A stretch of 64,000 bases of DNA, from NCBI GenBank assembly GCA_963747595.1, contig CAVVFO010000002.1, positions 1,240,001 to 1,304,000 of the forward strand, in the 5' to 3' direction. Both the position numbers and the translations under genes were made by a program. Below the pieces are notes generated by a model that had not been told where the DNA came from, ran no database searches, and saw only the letters and a list, made by a program, of their open reading frames with translations. Positions 52,346 through 60,137 of the stretch are shown here, one piece after another. This DNA comes from Oleiagrimonas sp963747595. GTDB taxonomy: Bacteria > Pseudomonadota > Gammaproteobacteria > Xanthomonadales > Rhodanobacteraceae. Numbering within the stretch: position 1 is the first letter of the stretch; each line of letters begins with the position of its first letter.

Positions 52346-52672
52346 TTACGCCTCCTGCCGCAACAGCGGCGGGTCGAGGCGCTCGCGCCACTGCACCTGA
52401 CAGCACAGCACGGAGGACACGCGCACGGTTTCGCGGTGGTCGCGGTTCATGCGGCTGATGTGGATGGACCCGGTCAGAAATGCGCTGCTGGGCCGGTCGA
52501 TGTGTATGACGACGTGGTCACCGCGGATTTCGACCTCCTGCACGGTGCTGCCGTGGGCATGCAGATGCTCGATGCACACGGCTGCGCGCTTCACCGCGGC
52601 CAGGATGCGGTCGCTATGCTGGCGCAAACGCAGATCGACGGCGGTTTGAATGGTCTTCAATGGGGTGTTCAT
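52346..52672 (-). CDS. Hypothetical early phage protein, 108 aa
   Basis: MNTPLKTIQTAVDLRLRQHS starts a helical part, followed by a beta part (VQEVEIRGDHVVIHIDRPSS, GSIHISRMNRDHRETVRVSS). The ATG overlaps the previous stop (ATGA). No recognised domain. Confidence 0.55.
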   Translation of the reverse strand: MNTPLKTIQTAVDLRLRQHSDRILAAVKRAAVCIEHLHAHGSTVQEVEIRGDHVVIHIDRPSSAFLTGSIHISRMNRDHRETVRVSSVLCCQVQWRERLDPPLLRQEA

Positions 52673-53034
52673 GATTTGCTCCTCTCGGGCAACCGCAGCT
52701 GCCCGCGTAGATCCGGCAGGGAGACGCGCTTCATCGCGCTCACTTGCCGCAGGGATGTCATGGCCCGGTCCACTAAATATGCGCAGGTCCGGTCCAGTTC
52801 GGTGTCGGTGGCAGCGAGGTAGTAGCCGTGTGACGGATGCGCGCAAACCTGGTGGCCGGCGCGGCGCAGGGCTTCGATCACCTTGCGCAGTGCCCGCAGG
52901 TCTGCCGGGCGTTGCCGGCCGGTGATGGCGTGCACAAGTTGCTGCGCGGTGGCGCTTTGGCTCTGACCGACCCCCAGCGCGCACAGCACGCGCACGGGCG
53001 TCAGGTCGTGGCACTGGAAGAGGTCGGTCTGCAT
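52669..53034 (-). CDS. Winged-helix-like early phage protein, 121 aa
   Basis: Contains LRALRKVIEALRRAGHQVCAHPSHGYYLAATDTELDRTCAYLVDRAMTSLRQVSA, where GYYLA followed by a helical segment is seen in the wing and C-terminal helix of small phage regulators next to MuB. DNA binding likely, target unknown. Confidence 0.6.
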   Translation of the reverse strand: MQTDLFQCHDLTPVRVLCALGVGQSQSATAQQLVHAITGRQRPADLRALRKVIEALRRAGHQVCAHPSHGYYLAATDTELDRTCAYLVDRAMTSLRQVSAMKRVSLPDLRGQLRLPERSKS

Positions 53035-53036
53035 GG

Positions 53037-53375
53037 CTATGCCCCCGCGGTGTCTGCGTTGCGGCGTTCTCGGTAGGCCGTCATCTGCTGCCGGAACATC
53101 GGATAGCTCATGTCCCTGGAAAGGAAGCGGCTGACGATGGCATTGAGTTCCGGCGGCTGATCGGGCGTTTCCATCAGATCAGCCAGCTCCACCACGCACT
53201 CGCCGGCCATCACCAGCAGCCGGCTTTTCATCGGCGTGTAGACGCCGATCGTCGGCGAGAATGTGCGCAGCTGCAGCAGGCGCTCGTCGCGGCCCTGCAG
53301 ATCGCCCATGTCCTCGGCCTGCTGCGCGATCAACTGCGCGGCGCGTCCGGTGAATACCTGCACGCGCGGGCTCAT
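53037..53375 (-). CDS. Hypothetical early phage protein, 112 aa
   Basis: Starts MSPRVQVFTGRAAQLIAQQA at 53375 (its ATG overlaps the MuB stop) and continues LQLRTFSPTIGVYTPMKSRLLVMAGECVVELADLME. Soluble and helical at both ends. It follows the transposition genes in many Mu-like phages; function unknown. Confidence 0.6.
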   Translation of the reverse strand: MSPRVQVFTGRAAQLIAQQAEDMGDLQGRDERLLQLRTFSPTIGVYTPMKSRLLVMAGECVVELADLMETPDQPPELNAIVSRFLSRDMSYPMFRQQMTAYRERRNADTAGA

Positions 53376-54331
53376 GACACACCCCCAAGCTCGCGGGCCG
53401 CGGCACGCACGTCCTGACAGCAGATGGGCCGGCCTTCGGCGGCGGCTTGCATGCTGGCCAGGCGAAGCGTCTTGGTGAGGGCGCGCAGCGCGCCGGGGCG
53501 CCGGGCAATCTCCAGCAGCGTGGGCATGCACTTGGCATCGGTGATGCCCCAGGCTTTCACCAGCGCCTTGATGTCCGCATCGCTGGATTTCTTCAGCGCC
53601 AGGCGCTTGCCGATGCGTGAGAACAGACGGTCCAGCTGCGCTGCGTTGCGACCGCCGGCCATGCGGGCATACACACCCTCATTGCCGACCAGCGCGATGC
53701 CGATGCCGGTGGCGTCGTGGATCGATCGGATCTGATCCAGTGCCGGCACGCTCAGGTGCTGCGCCTCGTCGATCACCAGCAGCCCGTGCGTGCCGGTGAC
53801 ACGCTTGGTGATGGCACGCGACATGCGCCGTGCGCCGCCGCCATCGGTAACGCCCATCGCATCGCAGATTTCCTCCAGCGCGGTGACCACGCCGGACGAT
53901 GCCGGCGTCATGGTGGCAATCCACACATTGGGCCGGCTTGCCTGGTACTGCTCGCAGGCGGTGGTCTTGCCAAGTCCGGCCGCACCGTAGCCGACCGCGA
54001 TGTCGCCGGCGATCTGCGCATAGCTGAGTGCGGCGATGACCCGCGAGGCGGTGGGCGTATCCACGTAGCTGGGCGCTTCGGGCAGCTGGTCACCGGCGGC
54101 GACGCGGGCGTTGTGCGCCTCCATCCAGATGCGCAGCTTGGTCTCCACCGCCTCGTTGTTGCCCTTGTAGGTGGCGCCCAGCCACTGGCTGAGTGTGGCA
54201 CCGCTGATGCCGGTTTCCTTGGCCACCACGGACTGGCTCAGCGCCTTGTCCGTGCTCATGATGGTGGTGATCTGCTCGCGTAGCTCGGCGTCTCCGCGAT
54301 AGATGCTGGCCACGTTGGTTTGGTCGCTCAT
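53372..54331 (-). CDS. MuB-type AAA+ transposition protein
   Basis: A 319-residue ATPase. An N-terminal helix-turn-helix (LSQSVVAKETGISGATLSQWLGATYKG) precedes an AAA+ core: Walker A GAAGLGKT at residues 116-123, Walker B LLVIDEAQH at 184-192. It selects target DNA and brings it to the transposase. ATG 54331 is preceded by a GGGGA ribosome site; the ORF extending further upstream would read through the direct repeats. Confidence 0.93.
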   Translation of the reverse strand: MSDQTNVASIYRGDAELREQITTIMSTDKALSQSVVAKETGISGATLSQWLGATYKGNNEAVETKLRIWMEAHNARVAAGDQLPEAPSYVDTPTASRVIAALSYAQIAGDIAVGYGAAGLGKTTACEQYQASRPNVWIATMTPASSGVVTALEEICDAMGVTDGGGARRMSRAITKRVTGTHGLLVIDEAQHLSVPALDQIRSIHDATGIGIALVGNEGVYARMAGGRNAAQLDRLFSRIGKRLALKKSSDADIKALVKAWGITDAKCMPTLLEIARRPGALRALTKTLRLASMQAAAEGRPICCQDVRAAARELGGVS

Positions 54332-54336
54332 GTGAT

Positions 54337-54379
54337 AATCCCCGTTGGTAGTGGTTGGTCTCAAAATCCCCGTTGGTAG
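54337..54379 (-). repeat. Two 15-bp direct repeats upstream of the MuB-like gene
   Basis: aatccccgttggtag at 54337-54351 and again at 54365-54379, 28 bp apart. The first copy contains the GGGGA ribosome site of the MuB-like gene when read on the - strand. They could be a translational or DNA-binding control element. Confidence 0.6.
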
Positions 54380-54429
54380 GGGCTGCTGCTGCCATCGCTG
54401 CGGCGGTGTTGGTAGCACCGCCGCAGCAC

Positions 54430-54720
54430 TTAAGATCGAAACATCCTGTTTGTGTCCAGGTCCTCCATCCAGGCTCGCTCAACGATCGATAGGACCGACG
54501 AGTGAAGATTCGTGGCGGTGATGAATCGAGCTATAGCCACGCGATCACTGAGCCAAGCGGCGATGATCTGGCGGTCGCTTGGCTCCATTGCCGCAAGAAG
54601 CTCTCGCGCCGCTTGATCGGAATTCCACTTAGCGGAAGCCTTCTCCGCGCGCTCGAGCTGTTCATGACAGGCGGCCATCATCTGTTTCCCGATGACGAAT
54701 ATGGATGAGTCCTTGCTCAT
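54430..54720 (-). CDS. Hypothetical early phage protein, 96 aa
   Basis: Helical and acidic: MSKDSSIFVIGKQMMAACHE, LLAAMEPSDRQIIAAWLSDRVAIARFITATNL. It overlaps the transposase stop by 4 bp and precedes the MuB-like gene. No domain recognised. Confidence 0.6.
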   Translation of the reverse strand: MSKDSSIFVIGKQMMAACHEQLERAEKASAKWNSDQAARELLAAMEPSDRQIIAAWLSDRVAIARFITATNLHSSVLSIVERAWMEDLDTNRMFRS

Positions 54721-56681
54721 ACCTCGTCATCCTTGAGTCGCTCGGAGCGCCACGTCATCATCTTGTCCAGGCTGGTCACGCCATCGGTTCCGGTCGCTTT
54801 TTCCTCTTCCTTCTGCGGCGCCTCCGGTTTTTTGCCGTGGTGCCGGAACACCGGTGCAATCACCGTGGCGCTGGGCAGGTTCTCCGGCGGCATCGGCGGC
54901 ACCTGCCCAACGATGTCCAGCGCTTCGATTTTCTTTTCAATCTTCAGTCGCTCCTTGGTGTTGCGTCGCATATGGTTCCTGTTGCGCGCCTGCTCACGGG
55001 CCGCGTTCACATCGGCAAAGCCGACCATCGCAACACACGGCGCCTCGCAGATGTAGTTGCCGTCCAGGGCATACACGTACGCGCGGTCGTGCAGTTGGTA
55101 CGGGTCCACACGCAACACCACTTTTTTGCCGGCGTATTCCGATAGCTTCTCGGTCCAGTAACGGTTTCCGCACAGCCGCACGCTGCCGTCGTTCCGATTG
55201 GCCGTCACAGCTTCGGATGCCATCAGCAACATGCGTAGTTGCGCCTCAGTGCATTTGCGTACGATCGCCTTGGCGTAGCTGTCGGCAAAGGTTTCATCGA
55301 AGCTGCGCCCGGCACACACCTTGCTCGTGCGCCCTGTCCGCGCGTTGTGTTTGGCAATTTGATGGTTTATTGACCGCTCAAATGTTTCCCATTCAACGAC
55401 CTTGGAACCGTAGTTCGATGGCTTGTTGGTAGGGCTGTTGCCCACGTAGGCCCCCGCAAAATCCGGATGCTTGGCAATTTCGTCGGCATAGTCGCGCCAC
55501 AGCCGCTCGATGGGTTTGGCTTGTCCGTGGTAAGGGGTCACCCAATGCACGTTGTCCTTGCCGATCAGGGTCGTTAGCACGCCTTCTGGGTCTTCTTCTT
55601 TCACCTTGAATCGATAACGGTTCGGCGTTCCTCCGGTCATCCACTTGCTGGCAAAGGCGCGGCCATTGTCCAGATACGCCATCTTCGGAATGCCGTAGTT
55701 GCGTACCAGATCGGCCAGCGCCAGGCGCACCACGTCGCTCGATTCGTGATCGGTCAAACGCCAGGACAGCATTTTCCCGCTATAAATGTCTTGCCAGCCA
55801 AGAATCAGCGGTCGCCCGACATGCCCGTCAGGGAAGCGCACCATCACGTCGAACCGGTGCCCGTCTGCATTGACCGCCTCCAGAGCGCTGAATACGCTGT
55901 GATCGCGCTCCTGTGCCGGGTACAGTTTCATCAGTTCTTCATCGCCATAACGGGCAAGTACCACGACGGCGCGCGGAATCTCTTCACCGACGCGGCGCTC
56001 GAATGTTTTGATACAGGGCAGATTCCAGCCTTTCTCGGAAGCTTTGTCCTGCAGCCGGCGATAACAGCTGATCGATGTCGGTTGCTCTTCACGCAGCCAG
56101 TCACTGCGGTAAAGGTCCCAGGCTTCGGCCGGCATCGGCGCTTTCTTCTCGCGACCGCAGAAATTCGGCACTAAAAACGCCAACCAGTGGCTTTGGTCGA
56201 CGCCCGCAACCGCCTTCTGCCACCGCGCAATGGTCGGTGCGCTCAACTTTTTTTGACTCGCCACCAACTTGCGGGCCTTCATCAGCGGCATGCCGCCTGA
56301 AACCAGCTTTTCCACGGCAAGAACTGTATTCAACCGGGATTTGGCCGTGTCTTTAAGCGGCGTTTTCACGCGCTCGTAGCGATCCCACGCGCTCTCGATC
56401 TGATCTTGTGATTTGACCAGCACCTTGCCGCGAGGCTTCCTCGACACATCAGCGGTATCGTCAAACACTGGATGCTCGCGCAGCAAAAGTGCGGCCTGGG
56501 TCACCTCTGGCAGCGATTGAAAGGCATATTCCCAGCCTTTTCCATGCTGACGCCTGCGTCTGTTCCAGCCTTCGCGATGGGCGAATTTAAGGACGCCTCG
56601 ATCAGTACCAGGCAATCCGGTCAATCCAGCCAGAGTCGAGGCTGTAAACCACTTTCCGTGGAAAGATGAACCGTCAGCCAT
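54717..56681 (-). CDS. MuA-type DDE transposase
   Basis: A 654-residue transposase. The N-terminal winged-helix region (WFTASTLAGLTGLPGTDRGVLKFAHREGWN) and a helical site-binding region lead to an RNase H-like core with D273 (VNADGHRF), D338 (YLDNGRAF) and E392 (KPIERLWR), the same spacing as MuA's D269, D336 and E392. A beta-barrel and C-terminal MuB-contact region follow. It cuts and joins the phage ends in integration and replicative transposition. Length is close to Mu's 663. Confidence 0.95.
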   Translation of the reverse strand: MADGSSFHGKWFTASTLAGLTGLPGTDRGVLKFAHREGWNRRRRQHGKGWEYAFQSLPEVTQAALLLREHPVFDDTADVSRKPRGKVLVKSQDQIESAWDRYERVKTPLKDTAKSRLNTVLAVEKLVSGGMPLMKARKLVASQKKLSAPTIARWQKAVAGVDQSHWLAFLVPNFCGREKKAPMPAEAWDLYRSDWLREEQPTSISCYRRLQDKASEKGWNLPCIKTFERRVGEEIPRAVVVLARYGDEELMKLYPAQERDHSVFSALEAVNADGHRFDVMVRFPDGHVGRPLILGWQDIYSGKMLSWRLTDHESSDVVRLALADLVRNYGIPKMAYLDNGRAFASKWMTGGTPNRYRFKVKEEDPEGVLTTLIGKDNVHWVTPYHGQAKPIERLWRDYADEIAKHPDFAGAYVGNSPTNKPSNYGSKVVEWETFERSINHQIAKHNARTGRTSKVCAGRSFDETFADSYAKAIVRKCTEAQLRMLLMASEAVTANRNDGSVRLCGNRYWTEKLSEYAGKKVVLRVDPYQLHDRAYVYALDGNYICEAPCVAMVGFADVNAAREQARNRNHMRRNTKERLKIEKKIEALDIVGQVPPMPPENLPSATVIAPVFRHHGKKPEAPQKEEEKATGTDGVTSLDKMMTWRSERLKDDEV

Positions 56682-57115
56682 TAGCGGACCCTCCGGCGCA
56701 ACGCGCGCAAATCCTTCAGCTGCTGCGCCTTGAGCTGTTGTTGATGTTCGATCCGACCGATTTCGGCATCGATGGTGTCAGCGCCCACGCACAGCTGACC
56801 GCCGCGCGTTCCGGCAAGCCACTCGGTGAGCCGCGTGCTGCTGCAGGCGGTCTCCAATGACGGCACCAGGTACAAAGGCAGGTTGAACGTCTCGCGCGCT
56901 TCACTTGTGTATCCATCCAGCATCAGCTTGGTCACGGACTTCCCCGTCAGGCGCGACATGTCGGCGGCCACGTGGAATCGATCCTGCCCGGCGTCATGCA
57001 ACACCTCAGATGTGAAGTGGCTGACGCTCTGGCGGAAATCCATCGCGCCGTCCGCCGGTGCCAGCGCGGTCGGGACGACGAACATGTCGCCGGTATGGTC
57101 ATCGCGGCGGCGCAT
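56681..57115 (-). CDS. Early phage protein next to the transposase, about 144 aa
   Basis: Soluble protein with VSHFTSEVLHDAGQDRFHVAADMSRLTGKSVTKLMLDGYTSEARETFNLP, a text common to proteins beside MuA in B3-like phages. The C-terminus is a helical EIGRIEHQQQLKAQQLKDLRALRRR. ATG 57115 avoids overlapping the upstream gene; an ATG at 57175 gives 164 residues. Role unknown, perhaps regulation of early genes. Confidence 0.65.
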   Translation of the reverse strand: MRRRDDHTGDMFVVPTALAPADGAMDFRQSVSHFTSEVLHDAGQDRFHVAADMSRLTGKSVTKLMLDGYTSEARETFNLPLYLVPSLETACSSTRLTEWLAGTRGGQLCVGADTIDAEIGRIEHQQQLKAQQLKDLRALRRRVR

Positions 57116-57119
57116 GTAT

Positions 57120-57371
57120 CTAGGCCGCGTCACGGTCTTGCGTATTGCCAGCGTCAGTGCTGGTGCTACGATCATCAGTGGGTACTTTCATACGAAGCGC
57201 AACAGCGATGTCATGCGCGCGTCCGAAATGCGCCTTGAATTGTCCGCCGAGCACGCGATACACCGCGTCGCGCGGGAAGCCATGATCCTTGGCCCACTGG
57301 GTCAAGGTGATGCCCTTCAGTCGGATACGAGCGCGAGCCTGATTCGGTGTAAGTGGTTTGGTCTGTGGCAT
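57120..57371 (-). CDS. BcepMu gp16-like DNA-binding protein
   Basis: An 83-residue protein with PNQARARIRLKGITLTQWAKDHGFPRDAVYRVLGGQFKAHFGRAHDIAVALRMK, the pattern of the BcepMu gp16 family of small phage helix-turn-helix proteins. It is the first gene of the leftward early operon, so it probably acts like Ner in Mu, damping early or repressor transcription. AGAG precedes the ATG. Confidence 0.82.
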   Translation of the reverse strand: MPQTKPLTPNQARARIRLKGITLTQWAKDHGFPRDAVYRVLGGQFKAHFGRAHDIAVALRMKVPTDDRSTSTDAGNTQDRDAA

Positions 57372-57422
57372 GTAACTCTCCGTTTCTGTCTTGGCATTAA
57401 AATGGCTGTATCTACACGGCGG

Positions 57423-57450
57423 ATAATACTCATATCTGGATACATGTCAA
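57423..57450 (-). promoter_or_regulatory. Early promoter for the leftward operon
   Basis: On the - strand TTGACA (57445-57450) and TATTAT (57423-57428) are separated by 16 bp, a strong sigma-70 match. Transcription would start about 45 bp before the first early gene at 57371. It is next to the repressor gene and the repeats at 57476 and 57545, as for an operator-controlled early promoter. Confidence 0.75.
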
Positions 57451-57475
57451 TCACTTCTGATCGGTTCCGATTCAA

Positions 57476-57560
57476 AACGACCACATGTGAGCACGTATAA
57501 TGTTAAAAAAGCAATCAAAAACAAACACATGCGATAGAAACGGAACGACCACATCTGAAA
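57476..57560 (+). promoter_or_regulatory. Candidate repressor operator repeats
   Basis: aacgaccacatgtgag at 57476-57491 and aacgaccacatctgaa at 57545-57560 share the first 11 bases and most of the rest. Similar acatnTG elements occur at 57443 and 57453 over the early promoter. The second copy lies inside the annotated repressor frame. They are plausible binding sites for the repressor. Confidence 0.4.
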
Positions 57561-58255
57561 AGGAACCAAGTTCGGATTCTTCAGATACGATCGGAACTCG
57601 AATCGCACGAGTGTCAGAAGTGATTGGCGGCCGAGCTGAAGCGGCAAAAGCGGCAGGCGTGTCGGGGGCGTCACTGCAGCGGTACATCCGAAACGACAAC
57701 ATGCCGCCATTCGACGTGGCAGCACGTCTGTGCAACGCCGCGGGCGTCAGCATGCAGTGGCTGGATAGCGGCGAAGGCCCCATGCTTCTCGACCAACTGT
57801 CACCGGCGGAGCTGGACACGCACGCGATCTTGACCCAGCCTCCCGAATCAGAAGCGGCCAGGCGCGCCAACGCGCGGCGCGAACAGCGCCTTAAGGATTT
57901 TTCCGCCTCTGTGGCCGCGTCATCTCAACATCCGCGACTGCAACCTGAGATCGTCCAGATCGCGTTGCGGCTGCTGCGCTCCATATACGGCCTCACGGGC
58001 GCCACATATGACGCCGCGATTGATCCGGGGCCATTTGTGGAGGTCTATCAGTTCCTGGTCGATCACAACGGCGTCGCTACGCACGGGGAAATCGCTGACT
58101 TGCTGGATCGCCTCACGGCGGCCCACACCGATATCAGAGGCCGCTCAAGTGCAAAACGTGACAACAGCCAAAGCCAAGGAACTCGCCAGGAAGATACTCA
58201 TGCAGGCCCTGGAGCGCCTCCTGATGCCCCAGGCCATCCGAAAACAGGATCCTGA
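57500..58255 (+). CDS. Helix-turn-helix phage repressor
   Basis: Up to 251 residues, divergent from the early operon. IGTRIARVSEVIGGRAEAAKAAGVSGASLQRYIR is a typical HTH; then the MPPFDVAARLCNAAGVSMQWLDSGEGPM signature common to transposable-phage repressors. There is no S24 protease domain, so SOS-type cleavage is not expected. The C-terminal half is helical and ends in a Gln/Gly/Pro-rich tail. The ATG at 57500 overlaps a TATAAT (57496-57501); if that is the -10 then translation must start further in (GTG 57611 is the next candidate). Confidence 0.82.
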   Translation: MLKKQSKTNTCDRNGTTTSEKEPSSDSSDTIGTRIARVSEVIGGRAEAAKAAGVSGASLQRYIRNDNMPPFDVAARLCNAAGVSMQWLDSGEGPMLLDQLSPAELDTHAILTQPPESEAARRANARREQRLKDFSASVAASSQHPRLQPEIVQIALRLLRSIYGLTGATYDAAIDPGPFVEVYQFLVDHNGVATHGEIADLLDRLTAAHTDIRGRSSAKRDNSQSQGTRQEDTHAGPGAPPDAPGHPKTGS

Positions 58256-58585
58256 CGCAGCACAAAGCGACGCGCGACGCGCACATGCGATCCAGCGCGC
58301 CCTCTCCATAAGCCGCGCATCGGCACGCCGCCGCTCCGGCTCCGCGCAAACTCCCAGGGGCGCAGACCCGCCGCGTTCCGCGCGCTTTTCAATCACTTCT
58401 CAAACGGCGTTGAAACCGGCGTCATCCCCGCTTTCAATTCGCAATCCTAGTGCCGTAGTTATCTATTTCGCGGCAATTTTGCAAACTATAGCTTTGCGCT
58501 CGTCAGTCTTCCGCCAATGCCACAAACCCGCTATTTCACTGGTTCTCGGCCCATTTCATCCCTCTATTTTCCGCTTTGTCCCACA
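58256..58585. other. Non-coding left end of the prophage
   Basis: About 330 bp between the repressor and the terminal repeat. Open frames across it are not supported by codon use or similarity. It is more AT-rich than its surroundings. A degenerate copy of the end repeat (tgcaaactat near 58479) may be an internal transposase site. The left end of Mu likewise has spaced L sites. Confidence 0.5.
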
Positions 58586-58609
58586 TCCCAAACCATGTGT
58601 CCCCGCACA
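58586..58609 (+). repeat. Prophage left end, terminal inverted repeat
   Basis: The last 24 bases read, on the complementary strand, tgtgcggggacacatggttt ggga, agreeing at 19 of 24 positions with 20294-20317; a 13-nt core (gacacatggtttg) is identical. It ends in ACA directly before the 8-bp duplication. Confidence 0.82.
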
Positions 58610-58617
58610 GTGGGGTA
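58610..58617 (+). repeat. Target site duplication, left-end copy
   Basis: GTGGGGTA, identical to 20286-20293 at the other end of the prophage. Joining the flanks at this sequence restores the empty host site. Confidence 0.8.
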
Positions 58618-58690
58618 AACGGCACATTCAGGTGACGCTCAACGCCTGTGGGCTTAAGCTGGCGGGGTCGCGTGTGTCCACGGATCGTCC

Positions 58691-59170
58691 ATGCCCCAAC
58701 CTCCACGTAAGCCCCGTTCACGCCCGGTCATCGGCTGGCGCGAATGGTTGCTGCTGCCCGACCTTTTTCCGGAGCCGATCAAGGTCAAGGTGGATACGGG
58801 GGCGCAGACCTCTGCGCTGCATGCATTCCGTATCCGCGAGTTTGTCGAGCGCGGCGCGCGTCACGTCAGCTTTCTGGTGCATCCGCTGCAGCACAAGCGC
58901 CGCCCCGAGCGCAGCTGCACGGGCGAACTGATCGACGTGCGCCAGATCACCAGCTCCAATGGTGCGCAGCAGCAGCGTTACGTGATTGCCACCACGGCGC
59001 AGATCGGCACGTACCGCTGGCCCATCGAGATGACCCTGACCAACCGCGACATGATGAGCTATCGCATGCTGCTGGGGCGTGAAGCCGTGCGCAGGCGCTT
59101 CCTGGTCGACCCCGGTCGCTCGTTCCTGCAACTGCCGCCGGATCCCATCATTCCACCTCACGGAACGTAA
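58691..59170 (+). CDS. Retropepsin-like ATP-dependent zinc protease family protein
   Basis: A 159-residue protein of the family often found beside rimK (Zn_protease, PF05618, now seen as a retropepsin-like fold). The aspartic-protease-like motif KVKVDTGAQTSALHA lies near residues 35-50 and the second strand MLLGREAVRRRFLVDPGRS near the C-terminus. The prophage ends only 81 bp upstream, in what was probably its promoter region. It is 3 bp before rimK and surely co-transcribed with it. Confidence 0.85.
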   Translation: MPQPPRKPRSRPVIGWREWLLLPDLFPEPIKVKVDTGAQTSALHAFRIREFVERGARHVSFLVHPLQHKRRPERSCTGELIDVRQITSSNGAQQQRYVIATTAQIGTYRWPIEMTLTNRDMMSYRMLLGREAVRRRFLVDPGRSFLQLPPDPIIPPHGT

Positions 59171-59173
59171 GCC

Positions 59174-60079
59174 ATGAAAATCGCGCTGTTGTGCCGCAAT
59201 GCCTCGTTGTATTCGCACCAACGCATCGTCGAGGCAGCGAAGGCGCGCGGCCACGAGATCGACGTCATCAACCACATCCGCTGCTACATCAACATCGCCT
59301 CGCACCGGCCCGGCATCCACTACCACGGCAAGCCGCTGCCCCGCTACGATGCGGTGATCCCGCGCATCGGCGCATCGGTGACCTTCTTCGGCGCCGCCGT
59401 GCTGCGTCAGTTCGAGATGATGGGCGTGTATCCGGTCAATGAATCGGTGGCCATCTCGCGTTCGCGTGACAAGCTGCGCAGCCTGCAGCTGCTGGCCCGC
59501 AAGGGGGTGGGCCTGCCGGTCACCCTGTTCGCGCATCGCACCTCCAACGCCGAGGAACTGCTGGAGCTGGCGGGCGGCGCACCGGTGGTCATCAAGCTGC
59601 TGGAGGGAACCCAGGGCATCGGCGTGGTGCTGGCGGAAACGCCAAAATCGGCCGAGAGCATCATCCAGGCCTTCGGCGGCGTGCACACCAACATCCTGGT
59701 GCAGGAATTCGTCAAGGAAGCCGAGGGCGAGGACATCCGCTGCTTCGTCATCGGCGAGCGCGTCGTCGCCTCCATGATCCGTCGCGGCAAGGCCGGCGAC
59801 TTCCGCTCCAACCTGCACCGCGGCGGCAGTGCCGAAAGAGTGAAGATCACGCCGCAGGAACGCGCCACCGCCATTGCCGCCGCGCACGGCATGGGCCTGA
59901 ACGTATGCGGTGTCGACATGCTGCGCTCCAACCACGGTCCGGTGGTCATGGAAGTCAACTCCTCGCCCGGTCTCGAGGGTATCGAGAACGCCACCGGCAT
60001 CGACGTGGCCGGGCGCATGATCGAGTTCATCGAGAAAAATGCCAGACCCGGAAAGACACGCACCAAGGCCAAAGGTTGA
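59174..60079 (+). CDS. rimK: RimK ATP-grasp ligase
   Basis: A 301-residue ATP-grasp enzyme; in E. coli RimK adds glutamate residues to the C-terminus of ribosomal protein S6. It begins MKIALLCRNASLYSHQRIVEAA, has the ATP-binding VVIKLLEGTQGIGVVLAE loop in the middle, and the metal-binding end VMEVNSSPGLEGIENATGID. Length and motifs are standard. It follows the protease-family gene, as is common. Confidence 0.92.
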   Translation: MKIALLCRNASLYSHQRIVEAAKARGHEIDVINHIRCYINIASHRPGIHYHGKPLPRYDAVIPRIGASVTFFGAAVLRQFEMMGVYPVNESVAISRSRDKLRSLQLLARKGVGLPVTLFAHRTSNAEELLELAGGAPVVIKLLEGTQGIGVVLAETPKSAESIIQAFGGVHTNILVQEFVKEAEGEDIRCFVIGERVVASMIRRGKAGDFRSNLHRGGSAERVKITPQERATAIAAAHGMGLNVCGVDMLRSNHGPVVMEVNSSPGLEGIENATGIDVAGRMIEFIEKNARPGKTRTKAKG

Positions 60080-60137
60080 GCACCTGCAACCGGCGGCACC
60101 ATGCGATCATGGCGGCTCCGCGTACCGAAGGAACCCC

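Larger units (their letters stand above)
20294..58609 (-). mobile_element. Transposable Mu/B3-like prophage, 38.3 kb
   Basis: Bounded by TGT...ACA ends with 24-nt terminal inverted repeats (19 of 24 identical) and an 8-bp flanking duplication. It codes for a repressor, MuA- and MuB-type transposition proteins, Gam, GemA, Mor, a lysis cassette, Mu-type packaging and head proteins, and a long-tail (siphoviral) tail module without a sheath protein, the layout known from Pseudomonas phages B3 and D3112. The repressor end is at 58.6 kb and the tail/variable end at 20.3 kb. The tail module between about 23.9 and 32.3 kb is full of frameshifts, so the assembled copy as written would not make virions. 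Confidence 0.93.

Noticed and set aside
20289..58614. 5-bp target duplication as in Mu
   Set aside because: gggta before the right end and gtggg after the left end differ; only the 8-bp reading matches at both junctions.
58008..58931. 307-codon + frame running from the repressor across the prophage end into the protease gene
   Set aside because: It crosses the prophage junction and is out of frame with both genes.
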